Positions 16,911 through 24,779 of a stretch of 34,402 nucleotides of DNA are shown one piece after another. The stretch comes from Bacteroidota bacterium (GTDB taxonomy: Bacteria; Bacteroidota; Ignavibacteria; SZUA-365). Made by a program: the position numbers and the translations under genes. The notes beneath the pieces are model-generated. The model worked only from the letters and a program-made list of their open reading frames with translations, had not been told where the DNA came from and did no database searches. The stretch spans positions 1 through 34,402 of the forward strand of contig JAEYUG010000101.1 in NCBI GenBank assembly GCA_023432805.1. The letters are read 5' to 3'. Each line of letters starts with the position of its first letter. The stretch's first letter is position 1.

Positions 16911-18812
16911 GTGAAAAAGAACCGTTTCCGTATCCTCATCATACTTGGCCTGATCGCGTTGTCGGGGTTTTTCCTCTACCCGACGTTGCGGGACTCCCAG
17001 CTTGCGGCCGAGCTCCGTTCCATGACATCGACCGACAGTCTGTCGTTCGCGCAGAAGAACGAGGAGGCCATTCGCAACGCGCGGGCAAACAGGCTCAAGC
17101 TCGGTCTTGATCTTCAAGGCGGCATGTACGTGACGCTCGAGGTGAACATCGGCGAGTTGCTCGAAAAGATGGCCAAGAACAAGGATGACAAGCTTCGCAG
17201 CATCCTTGACGCCACACGCGCGGAAGCCGCGACGAGTGACGAGGCGATCATCGACATCTTCCGTCGGAAGTTCGACGAGCAGGGTGTTCGCATGAGCAGA
17301 TATTTCTTCGACATTCGCAACACCAACGACGAAATCGCCTCGCAGCTGCGTGACGAATCGGAGAAGGCCGTCGACCGTGCGCTCGAGATCATCCGCAACC
17401 GCATTGACAAGTACGGTGTTTCGGAAGTCACCATCGCGCGTTCGGGCAATCGCCGCATTATCGTCGAGCTTCCGGGTGTGAGCGATGAGCGCGAGGTTCG
17501 CAGTCTGTTGCAGGAGACCGCGCTTCTTGAATTCAAGCTCATGGCGGATCCCGTCATCGGGCAGAAGACCTTCGACAACATCAATCGCGTGCTGAGCGGC
17601 AAGCCGGCGCTCGCGTCGCTCGATACGGCGGCAGCGTCGGATACCGCGGCGGTGGATTCGCTCAAGCAGATTGCGAAGGCCGATTCGGTGACGAAGAAGG
17701 CTGACTCCCTGTCCGAGGCGACGATGACCGAAGAGCAGAAGGCAGCGAAGTGGTCGAAGGAGAATCCCTTCTCGGCCATGTTCATGCAGTTGCAGGACGG
17801 ACGCATCTATGCCGATGCAGCCCAGAAGGAGCGCATCAACAGCCTCATGAGTCGTTCTGAAATCAAGTCTCTGATTCCGCCCGACATCTCGTTTGCATGG
17901 TCTGCCAAGGGTGTCAAGTTCACCGAAGACAACAAAGAGTTTTTTGAATTCTTCCTGTTGAAGGGTTCGGCCGAACTCACCGGCGAAGTGATCGAGAACG
18001 CCCAGGCGCAGACCGATCAGCAGGGCTTTGGCGGCGCCGTGGTAACCATGGACATGAGTACGGAGGGTGCGCGCGAATGGGCACGCATCACCGGCGCGAA
18101 TGTCGACAAGCAAATTGCCATCGTGCTCGATGACGCCGTGTTCTCCGCTCCCCGTGTCAAGCAGAAGATCATCGGCGGCAAGTCGCAGATCGACGGCATG
18201 GAGAACATGGACGAAGCCCGCCTTCTCGAGATCGTGCTCAAGGCCGGTGCGCTTCCCGCGCCCGTCGACATCATCGAAGAGCGCACGGTTGGACCGTCGC
18301 TCGGTGAAGATTCCATCTCGAAGGGCATCAATTCGTTCTTGATCGGCATCGGTCTGGTGATTTTCTTCATGGTCGTGTACTACCGGTATGCGGGGTTGAC
18401 CTCCGACATCGCGGTGGTGTTCAATATCGTGTTCATTCTCGGCATCCTTGCCGCCTTCCACGCGACACTCACCCTTCCCGGCATCGCGGGCATGCTGCTC
18501 ACGGTCGGCATGGCGGTCGATGCGAACGTGCTCATCAACGAGCGAATCCGTGAGGAGTTCGGCATGGGCAAGACGCTTCGCGCGGCCATCGATGCTGGAT
18601 ACTCGCGCGCGATGCCTGCGATCATCGACTCGAACCTGACCACGATTCTCACTTGCATCATCCTGTATCAGCTTGGTTCAGGTCCCATTCAGGGCTTCGC
18701 ACTCACCCTGATGATCGGTATCATCAGCTCGATGTTCACAGCTATCGTGATGACGCGTGTCATCATCGATATCACGATGGATTCGAAGCCGACATTCGTC
18801 ACCTTCGGCTAA
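16911..18812 (+). CDS. secD: Protein translocase subunit SecD
   Basis: 633 residues starting at GTG. It works with SecF and SecYEG in the inner membrane and uses the proton motive force to pull exported proteins through on the periplasmic side. The first membrane helix is at about 6-23. The family signature GLDLQGG is at 65-71. A large periplasmic P1 region follows, then the base segment with GGAVVTMDMSTEGAREWARI. Five C-terminal helices come last, with GMAVDANVLINERIREE (533-549), the segment needed for proton-coupled movement. Within the P1 region about 50 residues (232-283) are Ala/Ser/Asp/Lys-rich and look like a flexible insertion. It is followed by secF after 48 bases. Confidence 0.97.
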   Translation: MKKNRFRILIILGLIALSGFFLYPTLRDSQLAAELRSMTSTDSLSFAQKNEEAIRNARANRLKLGLDLQGGMYVTLEVNIGELLEKMAKNKDDKLRSILDATRAEAATSDEAIIDIFRRKFDEQGVRMSRYFFDIRNTNDEIASQLRDESEKAVDRALEIIRNRIDKYGVSEVTIARSGNRRIIVELPGVSDEREVRSLLQETALLEFKLMADPVIGQKTFDNINRVLSGKPALASLDTAAASDTAAVDSLKQIAKADSVTKKADSLSEATMTEEQKAAKWSKENPFSAMFMQLQDGRIYADAAQKERINSLMSRSEIKSLIPPDISFAWSAKGVKFTEDNKEFFEFFLLKGSAELTGEVIENAQAQTDQQGFGGAVVTMDMSTEGAREWARITGANVDKQIAIVLDDAVFSAPRVKQKIIGGKSQIDGMENMDEARLLEIVLKAGALPAPVDIIEERTVGPSLGEDSISKGINSFLIGIGLVIFFMVVYYRYAGLTSDIAVVFNIVFILGILAAFHATLTLPGIAGMLLTVGMAVDANVLINERIREEFGMGKTLRAAIDAGYSRAMPAIIDSNLTTILTCIILYQLGSGPIQGFALTLMIGIISSMFTAIVMTRVIIDITMDSKPTFVTFG

Positions 18813-18860
18813 GCATCCCAACCCACGTCGATTCCAGTACTCAGGAGTTCATAGACCGTC

Positions 18861-19775
18861 ATGCGCATTTTCCATAACCTGAACGTCGACTTCATGTCGA
18901 AGCGTCAGTTGTTTTACATGATCTCGGGGTTGGTGATTCTCGCGGGCATCGTGTCCGTTGTGATCAAGGGACTCTCCTTCGGTCTCGATTTCAAGGGCGG
19001 CACCGAGCTGGTCGTCCGCTTCCCGCGCGCCGTGGAAATCGGTGAACTTCGCGGCATCATGTCCACCGCGAATCTCGGAGCCTTCGAGATCAAGAGCTAC
19101 GGGGCCGACACCGACTACATCATCCGCACTGAGCAGAAGGGTGTCGGCGATGTCGTGTCGAGGAAGGTGCAGGAGCATCTCATGACGAAGTTCAGCAAGA
19201 TCGAACTTCTCTCCGAGAATCGTGTGGAAGCCAAGATCGGCGCCGAAATCCGGCAGAAGGCGGTCGTCGCCATCTTTGTGGCGCTGCTCGGAATTCTCGC
19301 ATACATCGGCTTCCGCTTCAAGTTCATTTTTGCCATCGGAACGGTGCTTGCACTCTTTCATGACGTCCTTCTCACGCTGGGTCTCGTGTCCATTTTCACG
19401 AATGTCATTCCCGGTCTGAACCTCGAGTTCGACATGGCGATGGTCGCAGCCTTCCTGACGCTTGTCGGGTATTCGGTGAACGACACCGTGATCGTGTTCG
19501 ACCGTGTCCGTGAAAACCTCAAGCTCTTCAAGACGGCCGATTTCACAAGCACAGTCAACAAGAGTGTGAACGCGACGATGAGCCGCACGATCATGACGGG
19601 TGGCACCACGATGCTGGCGATGATCGCCCTCCTTTTCTTCGGCGGCGAGCCTACACGTGGTTTTGCCTTCACGATGACGATCGGCGTGCTCGTCGGCACC
19701 TACTCCAGTATCTTCGTTGCGAGTTCACTGACCGTTGACTGGGTCAAGGCACGCAAGTCGAACATCACGTTCTAA
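18861..19775 (+). CDS. secF: Protein translocase subunit SecF
   Basis: 304 residues, partner of SecD in the SecDF complex of the inner membrane. It has a first helix at about 16-37, the signature GLDFKGG (41-47), a small periplasmic domain (about 48-130), and five helices with YSVNDTVIVFDRVREN (204-219), the strongly conserved SecF motif. The ATG at 18861 has CAGGAG about 13 bases upstream. A Gram-negative bacterium with many exported surface proteins depends on it. The STAS gene begins 13 bases after its stop. Confidence 0.97.
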   Translation: MRIFHNLNVDFMSKRQLFYMISGLVILAGIVSVVIKGLSFGLDFKGGTELVVRFPRAVEIGELRGIMSTANLGAFEIKSYGADTDYIIRTEQKGVGDVVSRKVQEHLMTKFSKIELLSENRVEAKIGAEIRQKAVVAIFVALLGILAYIGFRFKFIFAIGTVLALFHDVLLTLGLVSIFTNVIPGLNLEFDMAMVAAFLTLVGYSVNDTVIVFDRVRENLKLFKTADFTSTVNKSVNATMSRTIMTGGTTMLAMIALLFFGGEPTRGFAFTMTIGVLVGTYSSIFVASSLTVDWVKARKSNITF

Positions 19776-19788
19776 ATGAGAGGATCGG

Positions 19789-20124
19789 ATGAAGGTCGAG
19801 ACCACTGAGCGTTCGGGCATCGTCATTCTCCGCCTCGACGGTGCCATTCTGGGCGGGCCCGAGGCCACGTCCCTTAATCAGGAGTTCCACCGCCTCATCG
19901 ACGCAGGTCAGACAAAAGTTGTGGTCGATCTCGGTGGCGTCACGCTCATGAACAGTTCCGGACTCGGCATGCTGATCGGCGGCTACACGACGCTGAAGAA
20001 TGCGGGCGGTGAGCTGCGTCTGGCCGGTGCGAACGACAACATCCGCAACCTTATCAGCATCACGAAACTCAACACCATCTTTCAGACCTGCGCCACGGTC
20101 GACGACGCAGTCGACAGCTTCTGA
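19789..20124 (+). CDS. STAS-domain anti-sigma factor antagonist-like protein
   Basis: 111 residues, a complete single STAS domain of the SpoIIAA/RsbV type: VILRLDGAILGGPEATSLNQ, VVVDLGGVTLMNSSGLGML and a C-terminal KLNTIFQTCATVDDAV. In the family the first Ser of DSSG is phosphorylated by an anti-sigma kinase and controls partner binding. Here the motif reads NSSG, so Ser56 is the likely phosphosite and the preceding Asp is Asn. It is preceded by GAGAGGA and only 13 bases separate it from secF, so it is probably the last gene of that transcript. No kinase, phosphatase or sigma factor is nearby, and the pathway is unknown. Confidence 0.9.
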   Translation: MKVETTERSGIVILRLDGAILGGPEATSLNQEFHRLIDAGQTKVVVDLGGVTLMNSSGLGMLIGGYTTLKNAGGELRLAGANDNIRNLISITKLNTIFQTCATVDDAVDSF

Positions 20125-20220
20125 TCCGATCCGCCATCCTCACTTCCGGTCACTCCCGGACTGATCGAGGGGGGCAGTTCGGACCGAAGATGTGCCACGC
20201 AGACAGGAGGAGCGCGTATC

Positions 20221-21513
20221 ATGGCAGTCAGCGTCGTAGTCGGCGCACAGTGGGGAGACGAGGGCAAAGGTAAGATTGTCGACATCCTCAGTGCGGATGC
20301 GGACATCGTCGCCCGGTATCAGGGTGGCGCAAACGCAGGCCACACGGTGGAAATCGGTGACTCGACCTACGTCTTGCACCTTATCCCCTCGGGTGTGTTT
20401 CATGAACATGTCGTCTCGGTGATAGGCAACGGGGTCGTGATCGATCCCGTCGCACTGATGCAGGAGATCCACACGCTGGAAGCGGCGGGGATTTCGCTCA
20501 AGGGACGGCTCAAGATCAGCCACAATGCACATCTGATCATGCCGTATCACAAGCTGCTTGATTCGCTATACGAGCAGGGTGCGGTACCGATCGGAACGAC
20601 GGGGCGGGGTATCGGTCCCGCCTACTATGACAAGGCCGCCCGCACGGGCATCCGCATCGTCGACCTGCTCGATCGAGGATTTCTCGAGGAAGCCCTACGA
20701 CGCAATCTCGAGGCGAAGAACCAGATCATACGCAAGGTGTATGATCATGCGGAAATGGACATCGAAGCGATTGTCGCCGAGTATCTCCAGTTCGACACGC
20801 AGATCGACGAATATGTGACCGATACCGCGCACTATCTCAACGCAGCGATTTCCGATGGGAAGCGCGTGTTGTGCGAAGGGGCCCAGGGTGCGCTGCTTGA
20901 CATCGACCACGGAACGTATCCCTTCGTGACGTCGTCGAGTCCCGTCAGCGGGGGGGCGACAATAGGTCTGGGGATCCCGCCGACGTCGATCGATTCGGTG
21001 TACGGCGTGATGAAGGCGTATGCCACGCGCGTGGGACTCGGGCCCTTTCCAACGGAACTGCTGGACCAGACAGGCGATGCGCTTCGCGCACACGGACATG
21101 AATTCGGGTCGACTACGGGGCGTCCGCGGCGCTGCGGCTGGTTCGATGTCGTGGCGATGCGGTACAGTGCAATGGTCAATGGCATCACAGAGTGCTGCAT
21201 GACCAAGCTGGACGTGCTCGATCATTTCGATGAGATCAAGGTGTGCGTCGCATACGAGCGAGACGGGAAGTCGCTTAAGCATTTCCCGACCAATACGCGC
21301 GATCTCGAGCGGGTAACCCCTGTGTACGAGACTGTGCCAGGCTGGATGCACGTGATTTCCGGCGCGACGTCGATCGATGAATTGCCCGCAGCCGCGCGCG
21401 AGTACTGTTCGCTGCTTGAACAGCTGACGGGTGTTGCGATCACCTGCGTGTCGGTGGGACCCAACCGTGTACAAACCATGATGAAGCATCGCGATACGGC
21501 ATGGTCTTCGTAG
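20221..21513 (+). CDS. purA: Adenylosuccinate synthetase
   Basis: 430 residues, usual length. It joins IMP and aspartate using GTP to form adenylosuccinate, the first step from IMP to AMP, in the cytoplasm. Motifs are WGDEGKGKI (11-19, with the catalytic Asp13), GGANAGHTV with His41, GTTGRGIGPAYYDK, GAQGALLDIDHGTYPFVTSS, and the C-terminal FDEIKVCVAYERDG. A strong AGGAGG site precedes the ATG. Its last 13 bases overlap the first codons of the next gene. It is separated by about 100 bases from the STAS gene. Confidence 0.98.
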   Translation: MAVSVVVGAQWGDEGKGKIVDILSADADIVARYQGGANAGHTVEIGDSTYVLHLIPSGVFHEHVVSVIGNGVVIDPVALMQEIHTLEAAGISLKGRLKISHNAHLIMPYHKLLDSLYEQGAVPIGTTGRGIGPAYYDKAARTGIRIVDLLDRGFLEEALRRNLEAKNQIIRKVYDHAEMDIEAIVAEYLQFDTQIDEYVTDTAHYLNAAISDGKRVLCEGAQGALLDIDHGTYPFVTSSSPVSGGATIGLGIPPTSIDSVYGVMKAYATRVGLGPFPTELLDQTGDALRAHGHEFGSTTGRPRRCGWFDVVAMRYSAMVNGITECCMTKLDVLDHFDEIKVCVAYERDGKSLKHFPTNTRDLERVTPVYETVPGWMHVISGATSIDELPAAAREYCSLLEQLTGVAITCVSVGPNRVQTMMKHRDTAWSS

Positions 21514-22613
21514 ACCGGCACGTGCAGCGCATGGTGATTCTTGCGGAGGGTCGTCTCAGCTCGGCCGGTCTGCGCATGGTCATCGCCGCCCTGCTCTACA
21601 TTCCCGATCGGGTGGTCGCCGTGATCGACAGCACGAAGGACCGCAAGACCACCGAGGAGCTCATCGGCTTCGGGGGGGCGATTCCTGTGGTGCATTCGAT
21701 CGAGGAAGCCATGGTGTTCGAGCCCGACAGCCTGTTGATCGGCATCATGCCGCTCGGCGGACAGGTGCCGGATTCCTGGCGCACGATCGTTGAACGCGCG
21801 CTCGTATTCGGTCTGCACCTCGTCAGCGCGCTCAAGAAGAATCTGCGGCAAGACGAGTATTTCGCGCGACTCGCCGAACAACATGGTGCGGTGATCCACG
21901 ATCTGCTGCACGTCTCGAAGACTCATCAGATCCGCGCGCAGGGGAGTTGGCGCAAGCGAACCGTGAATACCATTCTGACCGTCGGAACCGACTCGAACAC
22001 CGGAAAGATGACCACGGCACTGATGCTGTATCGCGAGATGCTGCGGCGTGATATTTCCGTATCCCTGATCGGGACCGGTCCGACCGGCATCCTGATCAGT
22101 GGCCGCGGGGTGGCTGTCGAGGCGGTCACGAGCGACTTTCTCGAAGGTGCGATCGAATTCGAGGTCGACAAGGCAGTCAACGACGGTGTCGACTTCGTGA
22201 TCGTTGAGGGGCAGAGTGCGATCACCAACAGCGGGAATGGTGCAATCGCGATGGGGCTTCTGCACGGTGCGATGCCCGACGCGATGATTCTCTGTCATCA
22301 GCCTTCGCGTCGGATTGACGGCTATGGTCTTCCGCTCCCTTCTGTGACGACTGTGCGCGACTTGCACGAATCCCTCATGCGCGTCTTCAAACCGTCCCGC
22401 GTCGTCGGGCTGGGTCTCAATTCAATGGATCTGAGCAGCGACGAGCTCCGTTCCGTTACCGCCGGTCTTCGGGAGGAGACCGGTCTGCCCGCCCTTGATC
22501 CGATGCGCGAGCATCCGGGTCCCCTCGTCGACAGTCTGCTCGACTACTTCTCCTCCTACCAGCGCATCCTCCCTCCAGACTCCGGAACCGGCATCCTCGA
22601 CCGCGTGCATTGA
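21501..22613 (+). CDS. DUF1611 / DgcN-family protein (putative D-glutamate N-acetyltransferase-like)
   Basis: 370 residues with the two-part build of the DUF1611 family. A Rossmann-like N-terminal domain (about 10-155: RMVILAEGRLSSAGLRMVIA, PDRVVAVIDS, FEPDSLLIGIMPLGG, VSALKKNLRQDEYF) precedes a P-loop C-terminal domain (GTDSNTGKMTT at 162-172, then SLIGTGPTGILISGRG, VIVEGQSAI and LCHQPSRR). Members of this family have been described as DgcN, which acetylates D-glutamate and works with the DgcA deacetylase. Whether this distant member does so is inference. The ATG at 21501 overlaps purA by 13 bases; ATG 21531, just outside purA, is an alternative start. No dgcA or dipeptide epimerase gene is adjacent. 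D-glutamate is a wall precursor, which would fit the dcw genes downstream. Confidence 0.8.
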   Translation: MVFVDRHVQRMVILAEGRLSSAGLRMVIAALLYIPDRVVAVIDSTKDRKTTEELIGFGGAIPVVHSIEEAMVFEPDSLLIGIMPLGGQVPDSWRTIVERALVFGLHLVSALKKNLRQDEYFARLAEQHGAVIHDLLHVSKTHQIRAQGSWRKRTVNTILTVGTDSNTGKMTTALMLYREMLRRDISVSLIGTGPTGILISGRGVAVEAVTSDFLEGAIEFEVDKAVNDGVDFVIVEGQSAITNSGNGAIAMGLLHGAMPDAMILCHQPSRRIDGYGLPLPSVTTVRDLHESLMRVFKPSRVVGLGLNSMDLSSDELRSVTAGLREETGLPALDPMREHPGPLVDSLLDYFSSYQRILPPDSGTGILDRVH

Positions 22614-22643
22614 GCGCGTAGGTTCGCGGTCTGGTTCATGACT

Positions 22644-22660
22644 GTGCACGCGTCGTGCAC
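22644..22660. repeat. Short palindrome after the DUF1611 gene
   Basis: GTGCACG and CGTGCAC flank CGT, about 30 bases after the stop at 22613. There is no T-run, so it is at best a weak terminator or an operator. Confidence 0.4.
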
Positions 22661-22747
22661 GGTTTCCGCACGCATGTCACGTTCACAAATAAATATGGGG
22701 AAAGCGGCCCGCAACTGACGGATTTTCCACTCGTGGGGAAATTCTGC

Positions 22748-22776
22748 TTGACTCTGAACATCCTATCCCTCATTTT
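22748..22776 (+). promoter_or_regulatory. Candidate promoter of the dcw cluster
   Basis: TTGACT (22748-22753), 17 bases, CATTTT (22771-22776). The -35 is good and the -10 is weak. It sits directly before the MraZ repeat array, which is where an autorepressed promoter is expected. Confidence 0.45.
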
Positions 22777-22820
22777 GGAGAAAAGTGGGGCTGTGTGGGA
22801 GATAGTGGTGAATATTGGTG
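22776..22820 (+). promoter_or_regulatory. MraZ operator: five TGGNN repeats at 10-bp spacing
   Basis: TGGAG (22776), TGGGG (22786), TGGGA (22796), TGGTG (22806) and TGGTG (22816) are each separated by five bases. Known MraZ sites are TGGG-type boxes with 5-base spacers just upstream of mraZ. This array ends only 10 bases before the mraZ ATG and overlaps the region between the -10 and the ribosome binding site. Confidence 0.88.
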
Positions 22821-22830
22821 ATAAAGGAGC

Positions 22831-23283
22831 ATGGCAGGATTCAAAGGAAAATACGAGCACTCGATCGATGACAAAGGCCGCGTCAGTCTGCCGGCCAAGC
22901 TGCGCAAATCGCTTTCGTCGGAAGCGAAGGACGCATTTGTCATCACGCGTGGGCACGAATCCTGCCTCTATCTCTACCCGATGGACACCTGGAATCTGAT
23001 GGAGGACGACATCCGTCAGCGCCTGAATGTGCACAAGGAGCAGGACCGACTATTCATGCGCACGCTGCTGATGTGGGCCCATGAGGTGGGACTCGACAAG
23101 CAGGCGCGGTTTCCGATTCCACAGGAATTGCTGGATTTCGCATCGATCAAGGGCAGCGTGCTGCTGATAGGCGCACTCGACCGGATCGAGGTGTGGAGTC
23201 CTGAGGTCTTTACGCAGTATCTGGAGCGGTTTGCCGATCAGAGCTTCGAAGCGGTGGCTGCCGCCGTGCTCGGAGGTGATTGA
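22831..23283 (+). CDS. mraZ: Transcriptional regulator MraZ
   Basis: 150 residues with two SpoVT/AbrB-like halves: FKGKYEHSIDDKGRVSLPAKLRK at the N-terminus, and HEVGLDKQARFPIPQELLDFASI in the second, each with the D-K/Q-x-R-x-x-(L/I)-P core. MraZ forms a ring and represses its own promoter and the dcw genes downstream. The ATG follows AAAGGAGC. It heads the cluster, and its own target boxes lie directly upstream. The stop overlaps the possible TTG at 23280 of rsmH, and the rsmH ribosome binding site lies inside the last codons. Confidence 0.97.
   Translation: MAGFKGKYEHSIDDKGRVSLPAKLRKSLSSEAKDAFVITRGHESCLYLYPMDTWNLMEDDIRQRLNVHKEQDRLFMRTLLMWAHEVGLDKQARFPIPQELLDFASIKGSVLLIGALDRIEVWSPEVFTQYLERFADQSFEAVAAAVLGGD
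23272..23280 (+). promoter_or_regulatory. rsmH ribosome binding site inside the mraZ 3' end
   Basis: GGAGGTGAT is complementary to the usual 3' end of bacterial 16S rRNA. It lies nine bases before the TTG at 23286 but only three before the TTG at 23280. Spacing therefore favours 23286 as the start. Confidence 0.7.
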
Positions 23284-23285
23284 TC

Positions 23286-24233
23286 TTGCCCGACGCCGAA
23301 GCGCAGTATCACGTTCCTGTGCTTCTGAGGACATCGGTGGATCTTCTGGTCGTCCGTCCCGACGGTGTATTTGTGGACGGTACACTTGGAGGTGGAGGCC
23401 ACAGTGCCGCGATTCTTGAACGTCTGAATTCCGCCGGGCGGTTGTTCGGATGTGACCAGGATGTGGAGGCTCTCGAGCACTCCTACGAGCGATTGAAGCA
23501 TGACGAACGCATTTCGTTCATCCATACACGTACGATCCATCTCAGACACCACCTCGCATTGCATGGAATAGGGGCGATTGACGGTCTGCTGCTCGATCTT
23601 GGTATTTCGAGCCGCCACGTCGACGCCGCCGAGCGGGGTTTCAGCTTTCAACAGGATGGTCCACTCGACATGCGCATGAACACGCGTGAGGATCCCTCGG
23701 CACAGCAGCTGATCGCGACGTCTTCGATCGATGAACTCGCGCGGATCATGTTCGAGTACGGTGAAGAGCCCCGCGCACGCCGCATCGCTCGTGCAATCGA
23801 CGAAGCGCGGCAGCGCAACGCGATGCGCACGACGAGAGATCTGGCCGCGGCGATCGAACGCGGTGCTGATGCGCGGCATCTGCACAAGTCCCTCGCCCGA
23901 GTGTTCCAGGCGTTCCGCATCGCTGTGAATCGCGAACTGGAGGTGCTCGAGCAGACGCTCGTCGAAGGTGTGGATCTGCTCGCACCGGGCGGCCGCATCG
24001 TTGTGATCGCCTATCATTCGCTCGAGGACCGGATTGTCAAGCATCTGTTCCGCCGCGAGGCCTCATCGTGCCTGTGTCCGCCTCGCACGCCGGTCTGCAT
24101 CTGCGGCAAGACGGCCAGACTGCGGATTCTGACGAACAAACCCATTGAACCGGATGCGGAGGAACTTCTCCGCAATCCACGATCACGCAGCGCACGACTC
24201 CGCGCTGCCGAACGATGTGACAATGCAGCGTAA
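23286..24233 (+). CDS. rsmH: 16S rRNA (cytosine1402-N4)-methyltransferase RsmH
   Basis: 315 residues from a TTG start. It methylates N4 of C1402 in the decoding centre of 16S rRNA using S-adenosylmethionine. Motifs: YHVPVLL at the N-terminus, the SAM-binding DGTLGGGGHS (31-40), LLLDLGISSRHVD (101-113), the MRMN segment, and the strongly conserved GGRIVVIAYHSLEDRIVKHL. A C-terminal CLCPPRTPVCICG with clustered cysteines is common in the family. The family begins a few residues before HVPVL, which suits this start; no ATG or GTG is available. The last bases overlap ftsL. Confidence 0.96.
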   Translation: MPDAEAQYHVPVLLRTSVDLLVVRPDGVFVDGTLGGGGHSAAILERLNSAGRLFGCDQDVEALEHSYERLKHDERISFIHTRTIHLRHHLALHGIGAIDGLLLDLGISSRHVDAAERGFSFQQDGPLDMRMNTREDPSAQQLIATSSIDELARIMFEYGEEPRARRIARAIDEARQRNAMRTTRDLAAAIERGADARHLHKSLARVFQAFRIAVNRELEVLEQTLVEGVDLLAPGGRIVVIAYHSLEDRIVKHLFRREASSCLCPPRTPVCICGKTARLRILTNKPIEPDAEELLRNPRSRSARLRAAERCDNAA

Positions 24234-24693
24234 CTCCTTCAGCAGAAACACCACACGACCGCCTGTGGACCCGATGTCCAACGGCGGCCTTCGTGACAGC
24301 GGACCCCGCGTCGGGATTCCGTTCGGCCGTGCGGTCGATCTCGACATGCCGCTCGACACCGAGCAGCGTACGGCGCGTCGCAGCAGGACGCGCGAGCTCA
24401 CGACGTTCAACATCGTGCTGTTGCTCATCGTCGCGGCCATCGTCATCACGGCATACATCTCGAACATCATCAAGGTCGACGCGTTGACCGCCGAACTCGT
24501 CACGATTGAAAAAGAACAGAAGCAGCTCCTGCAGCAGCGCGAGAACCTCCGCGCCGAACTGAACATGCTTTCGAGTTACAACAGGATACAGCGGATCGCC
24601 ACCGAGCAGATCGGCCTCGTGCATGCACCGCAGCAGCCGTTCTCCCTGACAGTGTACGGATTGCCCGACGAGCATCCTGCCGTCAATCGCTGA
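24223..24693 (+). CDS. ftsL: FtsL-like cell-division protein
   Basis: 156 residues, called mostly from position and architecture. A basic, disordered cytoplasmic N-terminus of about 60 residues (ending RRSRTREL) is followed by one membrane helix (62-84, TFNIVLLLIVAAIVITAYIS) and a periplasmic coiled coil (about 85-125: TAELVTIEKEQKQLLQQREN, LRAELNML). A conserved-looking end follows (RIQRIATEQIGLVHAPQQ), typical of FtsL/FtsB proteins. It bridges FtsQ/FtsB to FtsW-FtsI in the divisome. The ATG at 24223 overlaps rsmH by 11 bases; a longer in-frame start at 24145 would overlap by 89 and is less likely. It lies between rsmH and ftsI, the standard ftsL place. Confidence 0.88.
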   Translation: MQRNSFSRNTTRPPVDPMSNGGLRDSGPRVGIPFGRAVDLDMPLDTEQRTARRSRTRELTTFNIVLLLIVAAIVITAYISNIIKVDALTAELVTIEKEQKQLLQQRENLRAELNMLSSYNRIQRIATEQIGLVHAPQQPFSLTVYGLPDEHPAVNR

Positions 24694-24779
24694 GGCGGAT
24701 GCACTGACGCCACGGCCGGTCGACACGCTGATATCCACACATCATCCACACACACGACGCCCCCGTACCCGAACGCTTC

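Noticed and set aside
22644..22660. GTGCACG-CGT-CGTGCAC as a terminator of purA-DUF1611
   Set aside because: The stem is only 7 bp and no T-run follows, so I list it only as a palindrome.
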